From the NCBI GenBank assembly GCA_905480565.1, contig CAJQQW010000235.1, forward strand, positions 1 through 5,676: DNA of 5,676 bases, read 5' to 3'. Position numbers and translations under genes: made by a program. Shown here piece after piece: positions 1-5,676 of the stretch. This stretch comes from an uncultured Halioglobus sp. (GTDB lineage Bacteria > Pseudomonadota > Gammaproteobacteria > Pseudomonadales > Halieaceae). Positions within the stretch are counted from its first letter, which is position 1. Every line of letters begins with the position of its first letter. Under the pieces are notes generated by a model. The model saw nothing but the letters and a program-made list of their open reading frames with translations. It did no database searches and was not told where the DNA came from.

Positions 1-524
1 GGTGCCACCATGAGGCTCGCTAGCGCCAATCGCAGACCTGCGTAGAAATCCTGTTGGTCGTTTGCTATCCGATCCGCCGCCCGTAGCCGACCGTCGAGGT
101 CTGCATCTGTCAAGGGACGCCGCAATAAGCCTCGTCCGAAAACTTCGAGGACCTGACGGGTGCACGCCTCGTCGGCAGCGTCGAAAAATTGCGGTTGGCA
201 GGGCAGGATTGTGTCACGATTGTCGGGTGATACGACCTGGCCGGCAATGTTGCGCGCCATGGCCTCATACTGCTCAAAGCCACTGGGTGTTACTGATACA
301 AGCGAGGCGCCCATTGCATTGAGTCCGTTGCGGCGGCTGTCTGGCTCAAAGCGCCCTGCTACGTCGATAGACGGACCAAAGGTATCCTTGATGACATTGC
401 TATATTGCTCCGCCGTGAGGCGGCGCATTGCGACGGGGCCGCCTGTAGCATCGGTGGCTGTATTGTCGCAGCCAAGCAGCGAGATGAGACAAGCGCCGAT
501 AACGGCTTGAAGGGCTTTACGCAT
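1..524 (-). CDS. DUF1587/DUF1592-type lipoprotein, N-terminal part (truncated by window edge)
   Basis: An open frame with no stop runs from an ATG at 524-522 off the left edge (174 complete codons visible). The start is supported by GGAG seven bases upstream. Residues 1-19 look like a lipoprotein signal peptide: MRK, a hydrophobic stretch, then the lipobox LLGC with Cys19 as the lipidation site. Residues 34-50 (RRLTAEQYSNVIKDTFG) resemble the 'RRLT..EY.NT.RDLLG' opening of DUF1587 domains. Residues 117-174 (ADEACTRQ, then RRPLTDADL and a GLRLALASLMVAP end) resemble the DUF1595/DUF1592 segment, usually written as 'RRPLT..E' followed by '..L.A.L.SP.FL'. Cys109 and Cys121 could form a disulphide. 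These multi-domain proteins are known mainly from planctomycetes, myxobacteria and some gammaproteobacteria, and their function is not established. No CXXCH haem motif lies in the visible part. The protein is exported and probably membrane anchored. It is divergent from the VOC gene and not part of the carboxylase operon. The family call rests on recalled motifs. Confidence 0.75.
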   Translation of the reverse strand, partial: MRKALQAVIGACLISLLGCDNTATDATGGPVAMRRLTAEQYSNVIKDTFGPSIDVAGRFEPDSRRNGLNAMGASLVSVTPSGFEQYEAMARNIAGQVVSPDNRDTILPCQPQFFDAADEACTRQVLEVFGRGLLRRPLTDADLDGRLRAADRIANDQQDFYAGLRLALASLMVA

Positions 525-569
525 AACAAAGCTCCACGACTGGACGTATGATGTTATCGTGAAACGAGA

Positions 570-599
570 CCTGTCGCGTATAAGAAGTTATCCTGTCGC
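570..599. repeat. 8-bp direct repeat with 22-bp period, possible operator
   Basis: CCTGTCGC occurs at 570-577 and again at 592-599 on the plus strand, with a start-to-start distance of 22 bases, about two helical turns. Between the copies lies ATAAGAAGTTAT, whose ends ATAA and TTAT are inverted. The pair sits 46-75 bases upstream of the lipoprotein start codon and overlaps the weak promoter candidate. Same-face direct repeats of this kind can be binding half-sites for a regulator. No regulator gene is in the window and an 8-bp match can arise by chance. Confidence 0.3.
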
Positions 600-614
600 A
601 CCTATTGTCTTCAA
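587..614 (-). promoter_or_regulatory. Weak sigma70-like promoter candidate for the DUF1592-type lipoprotein gene
   Basis: On the minus strand TTGAAG (614-609) lies 16 bases before GATAAC (592-587). Each hexamer matches four of six consensus positions. Transcription would begin near 580, leaving a leader of about 55 bases before the ATG at 524. The 8-bp direct repeats at 592-599 and 570-577 fall in the spacer and just after the predicted start site. Matches of this quality occur by chance, so this is only a candidate. Confidence 0.22.
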
Positions 615-786
615 GCCGTATTTTGGCAGTGGAACTGACGGTTACGAAAGCGAGGCGCAAAATCAATAACTTAGGAAAATCCCGGATATTTCACAGGGTT
701 TTTGCGACTATGATTTACTTCGCGCCAAAGGCGCCCTTGACCTCGTCGCTGACTTTCTTGGTAAAAACTGCCCCTGAGAGAAAACA

Positions 787-1167
787 ATGACCGCAGATAC
801 TGTTCGCATTCATCACTATAGCCTCGCCGGTCCGCAGGAGGTGCTGGATGTTGTTGCCGAGTTTTATCACAAGGTGCTAGGACTTGAAAAAGGCTTTCGT
901 CCGGAGTTTGGCGGCATCGGAGGATACTGGCTTTATGCGGGAGACGAGCCAATTCTGCACCTCGTCGAGGACCCAGGTCGCTGCAGCGAAAAAGCGGGTT
1001 ATTTCGACCATGTGGCGCTGCGTTGTGCCGACCTGCAGGGCGTGCGTGCGCGGTTGACGCAGCACGGCATACCCTACGCCGAGTTGTCATCGGAGGAGTT
1101 GAGCCAGCTGCAAATTTTCGTGACGGATCCCGCGGGAACTTCCGTCGAATTAAATTTCCAACTTTAA
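787..1167 (+). CDS. VOC superfamily (glyoxalase/dioxygenase-fold) protein
   Basis: This 126-residue protein has the length of a single-chain, two-module VOC protein. Module one holds IHHYSL (8-13), the helix [12 protein letters not shown] (26-37), and [15 protein letters not shown] (47-61). Module two starts at [12 protein letters not shown] (72-83) and ends with [14 protein letters not shown] (111-124). The expected metal-ligand places are filled by His10, His58, His75 and Glu121, so a divalent-metal enzyme (lyase, isomerase, epimerase or dioxygenase) is likely. The reaction cannot be read from sequence. It is not clearly lactoylglutathione lyase or methylmalonyl-CoA epimerase. The start is well fixed: an in-frame TGA at 775-777 precedes it, no other start codon lies between, and GAGAG sits six bases before the ATG. 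There is no signal peptide, so it should be cytoplasmic. It is transcribed alone, convergent with the carboxylase operon, so a shared pathway is possible but not shown. Confidence 0.9.
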   Translation: MTADTVRIHHYSLAGPQEVLDVVAEFYHKVLGLEKGFRPEFGGIGGYWLYAGDEPILHLVEDPGRCSEKAGYFDHVALRCADLQGVRARLTQHGIPYAELSSEELSQLQIFVTDPAGTSVELNFQL

Positions 1168-1186
1168 AAACATACCGTTTCCTGTC

Positions 1187-1210
1187 CGCGCGCCTAATCT
1201 CTGGTGCGCG
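1187..1210. terminator. GC-rich hairpin between convergent genes, possible terminator
   Basis: The arms CGCGCGCC (1187-1194) and GGTGCGCG (1203-1210) form an eight-pair stem, with one G-U pair on the plus-strand RNA and an eight-base loop. It sits in the 44-base gap between the VOC stop and the stop codon of the biotin carboxylase gene, where a terminator for both directions would be expected. Neither side has a run of U after the stem, so it is not a textbook intrinsic terminator. Confidence 0.4.
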
Positions 1211-1211
1211 A

Positions 1212-3218
1212 TTACGACGGGTCGACGTCTATCGCTATCAGTAGCTCATCGATCGACACCTGCGTGCCGGCGGCAATCGCAACCTGGCTTACCTTGCCGG
1301 CGACCTCTGCGACAATCTCGTAGTGCATTTTCATGGCCTCCAGAACGGCGAGCGGCTGGCCAACGCTAACCTCGTCACCCAAAGCGACTCGCACCTCCTG
1401 CAGCATGCCATGCATGGGAGCGACCACGCTGCCGCTGCCACCGGCGGTAATCTCGCTCCCTTCCACTTGGACCAAATCCCGGTAAGCCGCCGTGCGCCCA
1501 TCAATAGAGACATACAAGCAGGTTTTATCTGCCCGATAATAACGCATGGCGTGGCGCCGATTATCGATAAGTACATCCGAGTGTGTCTCTCCGACAGACA
1601 ACAGAGTAATTAATACTTCCTCCTGATTACCGGTCACCCGGTAGCATTGTTGATCCAGTGGCGAGATGGACAAGTCATGATCTTGTTCGCCGTGCTGATA
1701 GTGTTTGCGGTAAACCAGCGGACTGGCGCTGGACCAGTCGCGCAATTGCGGTGCTACCAGCACGCTGCGGTCATGCAAGTCGCGGAACTGTAATTCGACC
1801 TCCAGTACCGCAGCGGCCGCGCTCTCCGCCAGAGAGGGAGGGCGAGCGGCCAGCTCATCTTCTGTAAATTCCTCCTCAATGAAAGCGGTTGTGGCCTGTC
1901 CTGCGACGAAGCGTGGTTTTTCCAGGCAAGCCAACAGGAAGTCCCGGTTGTGCGTTGGCCCGAACAATACGGTATTCCGAAGAGCCTCCACAAGGCGAAG
2001 GCGTGCCGTCTCGCGATTGGGTCCTGTGGCTATAATTTTTGCCACCATGGGATCGTAAAAAGGAGAGATATCCTGTCCGCTGCGTATGCCATCGTCAACG
2101 CGTATTCCTGTGCCGGAAGGAGGCGACCACAGTGCAACAGGACCTGCCGTGGGCAAGAACTCCTGAGCAGGATCTTCAGTATAAAGTCGCACTTCGATGG
2201 CGTGTCCGGAGAGTGTGACGTCCGACTGCGAAAAACCCAGCGGTTCGCCTTGCGCAACTTGTAATTGCAGGGCGACGAGATCGCGTCCTGTAATGAACTC
2301 GGTGACAGGGTGTTCCACTTGCAGTCGTGTATTCATCTCTAAAAAATAAAAGGCGCCGTGTTCATCGAGCAAAAACTCCACGGTGCCTGCCCCCTGGTAG
2401 TTGATACTGCGGGCGGCAGCAACGGCGGCGGCACCCATTGCTTCGCGCAGAGTGTCAGTCATGACAGGGCAGGGCGCCTCCTCCACTACTTTCTGATGAC
2501 GGCGCTGTACGGAGCAGTCCCGCTCTCCGAGGTGAACGATATTACCTTGGCTATCACCAAATACTTGCACCTCCACGTGGCGTGGCCGCACAATTGCTTT
2601 CTCCAGGATGAGTTCATCGTCTCCAAAGGCGGAGAGAGCCTCCGCGCGGGCCAGCTCGATGGCGCGAGCCATTTCGTTCCTGTGCTCGACCAATCGCATG
2701 CCTCGTCCGCCCCCCCCTGCTGAGGCTTTCACCATTATGGGCAGATCAATTTTCGATCCCTCTGCCAGCAATCGGTCATTGTCTTGTTGTTCTCCCTCGT
2801 AACCAGGCACACAAGGTACCGCGGCGGCAATCATGCGCCGCTTGGCCTCTGCCTTGTTACCCATGAGGCGAATCGCCTCCGGATTCGGTCCGATAAAGAC
2901 GAGCCCAGCCGATTCACAGGCTGCAGCGAACATTGCGTTTTCGCTTAAAAATCCGTACCCCGGATGAACAGCCCCAGCCCCACTGGTTTTGGCTGCCATG
3001 ACCATGTTATCGGCCAAGAGGTAGGATTCGTTTGCCGGTCCGGGCCCGATCCGGATCGCATCGTCTGCCATTACTACATGGGGAGAGCTTGCATCGGCAT
3101 CGGAGTAGACGGCGATGGTGCGATACCCCTGCTCCCGCGCCGAGCGAATTACGCGACACGCAATTTCCCCACGGTTGGCGACCAGAACGCTGGTAAAGCG
3201 ATCCACAGATTTACTCAT
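1212..3218 (-). CDS. Biotin-dependent acyl-CoA carboxylase alpha subunit (biotin carboxylase plus biotin carrier domain)
   Basis: A 668-residue protein, the usual length of MCC/GCC-type alpha subunits. It carboxylates its own biotin using ATP and bicarbonate and hands the carboxyl group to the beta subunit. The N-terminal biotin carboxylase domain has VANRGEIACRVIR (13-25) and HPGYGFLSENA (85-95). The ATP-grasp part has the glycine loop KASAGGGGRGM (164-174), HLGERDCSVQRRHQK (229-243, with the catalytic-type Lys243), and EMNTRLQVEHPVTE (294-307). The biotin carboxylase C-terminal domain follows (GHAIEVRLYTEDP, 338-350). After a linker/interaction region of about 450-590 comes the biotinyl domain: VVAPMHGML (598-606) and EAMKM with biotin-accepting Lys630. 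All key residues are intact. The frame stays open upstream to 3350, but ATG 3218 is chosen because it gives the family N-terminus and overlaps the hydratase stop by eight bases (ATGAGTAA), which suggests translational coupling. The segment NTVLFG..HN...L (415-428) recalls AtuF more than LiuD. The acyl substrate is unknown. Confidence 0.95.
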   Translation of the reverse strand: MSKSVDRFTSVLVANRGEIACRVIRSAREQGYRTIAVYSDADASSPHVVMADDAIRIGPGPANESYLLADNMVMAAKTSGAGAVHPGYGFLSENAMFAAACESAGLVFIGPNPEAIRLMGNKAEAKRRMIAAAVPCVPGYEGEQQDNDRLLAEGSKIDLPIMVKASAGGGGRGMRLVEHRNEMARAIELARAEALSAFGDDELILEKAIVRPRHVEVQVFGDSQGNIVHLGERDCSVQRRHQKVVEEAPCPVMTDTLREAMGAAAVAAARSINYQGAGTVEFLLDEHGAFYFLEMNTRLQVEHPVTEFITGRDLVALQLQVAQGEPLGFSQSDVTLSGHAIEVRLYTEDPAQEFLPTAGPVALWSPPSGTGIRVDDGIRSGQDISPFYDPMVAKIIATGPNRETARLRLVEALRNTVLFGPTHNRDFLLACLEKPRFVAGQATTAFIEEEFTEDELAARPPSLAESAAAAVLEVELQFRDLHDRSVLVAPQLRDWSSASPLVYRKHYQHGEQDHDLSISPLDQQCYRVTGNQEEVLITLLSVGETHSDVLIDNRRHAMRYYRADKTCLYVSIDGRTAAYRDLVQVEGSEITAGGSGSVVAPMHGMLQEVRVALGDEVSVGQPLAVLEAMKMHYEIVAEVAGKVSQVAIAAGTQVSIDELLIAIDVDPS

Positions 3219-4020
3219 CGGCCCATCTCGGTTTGCGTTTTTCGATAAAGGCCGAGACACCTTCCCGGCCCTCCTCGCTGAGCATGCAGTCGGCGAAACC
3301 CCGAGCCGCGAAATCCAGCACGTGAGACCTCGGTTGCCGGGTAGATTCAAATATGATGTTTTTGGTTACAGCGTTTGCTCCGGGTGCACACAATGCTATT
3401 TGCGCGAGCACTTCATCGCAGATTCTCTCCATGTCTGCGGTGTCCTCCGCGACTAGGTGTCCGATACCGAACTGGACGGCATCTTTACCCTCGAAACGAG
3501 CACCGGTGAGCATGAGTCGTCGCGCTGTCGTGAGCCCTACACGTTCAGTGACAAACGGTGCGATCTGTGCAGGAGGTATGCCGAGACTGGTTTCAGAGAG
3601 ACGAAATTTTGCCTTCCGGGTTACTATGGTGACATCGCCCGCGCAGCAAAGTCCGAGGCCGCCGCCGATGGCGGCGCCTTCTACCAGCATAATCACCGTC
3701 TGCCGCTGCTCATTCAGTTTGATCATCAGGTCGCCGAACATCCGGTTTGCTTTCGCCACATCATCGGCGCTGGGCGGCACATCCTGCAGACCTGATTTGA
3801 ACGCCTTTATATCCCCGCCAGCGCAAAATACGCCGCCCTTGCCCCGAATAACCAGCGTGCGCATATCGCTGTCCGTTCGGACTGCGTCGAGTACCGCGTG
3901 GAGTTCTTCCACCATTTCGTCTACCAGTGCATTCTTTACCTCGGGTCGGTTTAGCCAAATCGTGAGCACGCTGCCCTCATGCTCCAGCAGCAGGTTTTGG
4001 GTATTGGGTAATTTCAGCAT
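3211..4020 (-). CDS. Enoyl-CoA hydratase/isomerase (crotonase) family protein, AtuE/LiuC-like
   Basis: A 269-residue protein, normal for the crotonase family. It probably adds water to the unsaturated acyl-CoA made by the carboxylase encoded on either side. The oxyanion-hole regions are FCAGGDIK (65-72) and EGAAIGGGLGL (114-124). Glu143, in LSET, matches the catalytic Glu164 of rat enoyl-CoA hydratase. The position of rat Glu144 appears to be Gly123, a replacement I recall also in LiuC- and AtuE-type hydratases. The following motif LGIPPAQIAPFV (146-157) is close to what I recall of AtuE (isohexenylglutaconyl-CoA hydratase) and less like LiuC (methylglutaconyl-CoA hydratase). The start at 4020 is supported by GGAG seven bases upstream. 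It begins 32 bases after the carboxyltransferase stop, and its end overlaps the alpha-subunit start, so the three genes are one transcription unit. It has no signal peptide and should be cytoplasmic. The family is certain; the exact substrate is not. Confidence 0.93.
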   Translation of the reverse strand: MLKLPNTQNLLLEHEGSVLTIWLNRPEVKNALVDEMVEELHAVLDAVRTDSDMRTLVIRGKGGVFCAGGDIKAFKSGLQDVPPSADDVAKANRMFGDLMIKLNEQRQTVIMLVEGAAIGGGLGLCCAGDVTIVTRKAKFRLSETSLGIPPAQIAPFVTERVGLTTARRLMLTGARFEGKDAVQFGIGHLVAEDTADMERICDEVLAQIALCAPGANAVTKNIIFESTRQPRSHVLDFAARGFADCMLSEEGREGVSAFIEKRKPRWADE

Positions 4021-4052
4021 GCGTGTTCTCCGTTTCCTTCTGGCCGTGACTG

Positions 4053-5675
4053 TTACATCCGCGCGATGCCGAAGCTATTTGGCCTCGGTATGCGGTGGCG
4101 TGATTCCCAGACCGTTTCCATCAGGAAGCCCAAAGTGTTGCGAGTATCTCGGGGGTCTATCATGCCGTCATCCTGCATGTGCCCGGAGGTATAAAAGGCG
4201 CTCGCTTGACTGTCAAATACATCCGCAAGAAATGCCTCCTGCTTCTTTAGTGCGTCTTCATCGGTGGCCTGATCCTGTGCCGCGGCCTTGGCGCGGGCAA
4301 CCTCTGACATGGTCTTCGCCGCCTGTTCGCCGCCCATTACGCCCGTTTGCGCATTGGGGAAGGTGTAGAGAAAATCCGGATCGAAATTGCGGCCACACAT
4401 GCCGTAGTTTCCAGCCCCGAAGCTCGCCCCTGTCATCAGTGTGATACGTGGCACGTCGATATTCTGCACGGCCTGAATCATTTTTGAGCCGTGCTTGATC
4501 ATGCCGGCCCGTTCGGATTGAGTGCCCACAATATAGCCCGTAGTGTTCTGTAAAAAAATCACCGGCAAGTCTGATTGATCACATAGCTGCAGGAACTGGG
4601 TTGCCTTGGTTGCTCCGGCAGGGTCAATTGGCCCGTTGTTGCCCAGGATGCCGCACGGCATGCCGAAGATGCTGGCATGCGTGCAGATCGTGGCCGCACC
4701 ATATCGTGATTTGAACTCCATCATGTCAGAGCCGTCTACCACGCGCGCCAGTAGCTCGCGCATATCGTAGGGCTGTCGGTAATCACAGGGAATCACTCCG
4801 GCAATCTCGTCGCTGTCATAAAGCGGATCGCTATAGTGACGGTGCGGTGGCTTCGAGGTATTGCGATTCCAGTCTAGACGCTTCACCAGTTCGCGGCACA
4901 CCTGAACCGCCTCGCCGTCGTTCTCCGTCAAGTATTCTGCCAGGCCAGAGACACTGGCGTGCATCGATGCTCCGCCCAGTTCTTCTTCTGTCGCGATCTC
5001 TCCCGTTGCGGCCTTGAGTAGCGGTGGGCCAGCGAGAAAAGCGCGGCCATTATCCTTTACTGCGATTACGTAGTCACTCAACCCGGGCATGTAGGCACCA
5101 CCGGCGGTAGAGGAACCGTGCAGGATGGAGATGACGGGAATGCCCGCCTTGCTCAACTTAGCGAGATTTCCAAACAAGGCGCCCCCCAGCAAGAAATTTT
5201 CTACCGTGTAGTTGAGCAGGTCGCCGCCAGCACTTTCAACCAGATGGATGAATGGGAGCTTTTGTTGTAACGCGATTTCTTCGCTGCGCCGTATGCGATA
5301 AGCGCCGGCCTCAGTCAGCGAGCCCGCCATGATGCCACTGTCATCCACCACTACGACGCAGCGCATGCCGCCAATGAAGCCGATTCCGGCGATAATGGTC
5401 GATCCGGCAATAGACTTATCCGGATCATTCGTGTCCAGCAGATAGCCCGCCAGGTTGCCCACCGAAAGAAAGGGCATACCTGGGTCCAGCAGGCGCGCGA
5501 TGCGTTCACGCGGTGTAAGTTGGCCTCTTGCCTCGAATCGAGGACGGCGCTTTTCGGAGATTGACGCGCCGCGGGCGTTGAGTGTTTCGAGGCGCGCGAT
5601 CAGCGCGAGCATATCGGCTCTGTTTCTGGTGAAACTCTCTGAACTAACGTTAATTTTTGTTGTGAACACTGTCAT
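4053..5675 (-). CDS. Acyl-CoA carboxylase beta subunit (carboxyltransferase)
   Basis: A 540-residue protein of normal length for single-chain carboxyltransferases of the MCC/GCC/AccD type. It transfers the carboxyl group from biotin on the alpha subunit to an acyl-CoA. The N-terminal crotonase-like half has ARGQLTPRERIARLLDPG (49-66), then the oxyanion motif STAGGAYMPGLSD (189-201), and AGPPLLKAATGEIATEEELGG (215-235). The C-terminal half has KATQFLQLCDQ (357-367), NTTGYIVG (377-384), GASFGAGNYGMCGR (416-429), and ends DDGMIDPRDTRNTLG then FGIARM. The core is intact. In the middle (about 146-170) it reads ESAGGDLLNYTVENFLLGG where MCC and geranyl-CoA carboxylase have a DEVFPDRDHFGRIF-type segment; this recalls actinobacterial AccD-like proteins. 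The ATG lies one base from the window edge, so a slightly longer N-terminus and its ribosome binding site cannot be checked. It is the first gene of the operon visible here; further genes may lie upstream. Confidence 0.94.
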   Translation of the reverse strand: MTVFTTKINVSSESFTRNRADMLALIARLETLNARGASISEKRRPRFEARGQLTPRERIARLLDPGMPFLSVGNLAGYLLDTNDPDKSIAGSTIIAGIGFIGGMRCVVVVDDSGIMAGSLTEAGAYRIRRSEEIALQQKLPFIHLVESAGGDLLNYTVENFLLGGALFGNLAKLSKAGIPVISILHGSSTAGGAYMPGLSDYVIAVKDNGRAFLAGPPLLKAATGEIATEEELGGASMHASVSGLAEYLTENDGEAVQVCRELVKRLDWNRNTSKPPHRHYSDPLYDSDEIAGVIPCDYRQPYDMRELLARVVDGSDMMEFKSRYGAATICTHASIFGMPCGILGNNGPIDPAGATKATQFLQLCDQSDLPVIFLQNTTGYIVGTQSERAGMIKHGSKMIQAVQNIDVPRITLMTGASFGAGNYGMCGRNFDPDFLYTFPNAQTGVMGGEQAAKTMSEVARAKAAAQDQATDEDALKKQEAFLADVFDSQASAFYTSGHMQDDGMIDPRDTRNTLGFLMETVWESRHRIPRPNSFGIARM

Positions 5676-5676
5676 G

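Larger units (their letters stand above)
525..786. other. Divergent intergenic region between lipoprotein and VOC genes
   Basis: This gap should hold the promoters for both divergent genes. Besides the repeat and the weak minus-strand promoter noted separately, it has TATGAT at 709-714 on the plus strand. That is a good -10 match for the VOC gene, but no convincing -35 box lies 16-18 bases before it. A TTGACC at 737-742 has only a poor -10 partner at 762-767 (spacer 19). A small hairpin, GCGCC-AAA-GGCGC at 722-734, has no U-run. No tRNA, riboswitch or known operator was recognised. Confidence 0.5.

Noticed and set aside
722..734. GCGCC-AAA-GGCGC hairpin upstream of the VOC gene
   Set aside because: It has only a five-base stem with a three-base loop and no U-run. 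It is too short to call a terminator or riboswitch.
605..790. Plus-strand frame of 61 codons just before the VOC gene
   Set aside because: It starts at TTG, has no clear ribosome binding site, overlaps the VOC start and shows no recognisable protein pattern.
671..1090. Minus-strand frame of 139 codons antisense to the VOC gene
   Set aside because: The plus-strand VOC protein has a full set of family motifs and explains this stretch. The antisense product is Arg-rich and looks like a shadow frame.
1954..3218. Reading the alpha subunit as stand-alone AccC or pyruvate carboxylase
   Set aside because: The protein continues into a biotinyl domain with EAMKM, has no pyruvate carboxyltransferase domain, and sits with its own beta-subunit gene.
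3219..3350. N-terminal extension of the biotin carboxylase frame by 44 codons
   Set aside because: It would run inside the hydratase gene and has no family-like sequence. The family N-terminus begins at the ATG at 3218.
3353..4444. Long open frame on the plus strand (363 codons) across the hydratase gene and into the carboxyltransferase gene
   Set aside because: It lies wholly antisense to well-supported genes, is rich in Ser, Arg and Pro as shadow frames of GC-rich genes are, and matches no domain I recognise.

Overview
The window is an ordinary-looking piece of bacterial chromosome of moderate GC content. It holds five protein-coding genes and no RNA genes, insertion sequences or CRISPR arrays that I can see. 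An acyl-CoA carboxylase operon beside a DUF1587/DUF1592-type lipoprotein gene would fit a marine or environmental gammaproteobacterium that degrades lipids, branched acids or terpenoids. That placement is an inference from gene content and recalled family resemblance, and confidence in it is low.

Layout from left to right. (1) Bases 1-524, minus strand: the N-terminal part of a DUF1592-type lipoprotein, running off the left edge. (2) Bases 525-786: a divergent intergenic region with a weak promoter candidate and an 8-bp direct repeat on a 22-bp period. (3) Bases 787-1167, plus strand: a small VOC (glyoxalase/dioxygenase superfamily) protein. (4) Bases 1168-1211: a short convergent gap holding a GC-rich hairpin. 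(5) Bases 1212-5675, minus strand: a tight three-gene operon transcribed toward the left. It encodes a carboxyltransferase (beta) subunit, a crotonase-fold enoyl-CoA hydratase, and a biotin carboxylase/biotin carrier (alpha) subunit. The hydratase and alpha-subunit genes overlap by 8 bases.

The operon is a complete two-subunit biotin-dependent acyl-CoA carboxylase plus a hydratase. The alpha subunit carries biotin on Lys630 and charges it with bicarbonate using ATP. The beta subunit moves the carboxyl group to an acyl-CoA. The hydratase then probably hydrates the resulting unsaturated, carboxylated acyl-CoA. The order beta, hydratase, alpha is that of liuB-liuC-liuD (leucine/isovalerate route) and, without atuD, of atuC-atuE-atuF (citronellol/geraniol route). 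The hydratase and alpha subunit recall the Atu proteins more than the Liu proteins. The beta subunit matches neither MccB/LiuB nor AtuC in its central segment, so the substrate is open. I saw no clearly unprecedented system; this mixed-affinity carboxylase module is the most interesting item.
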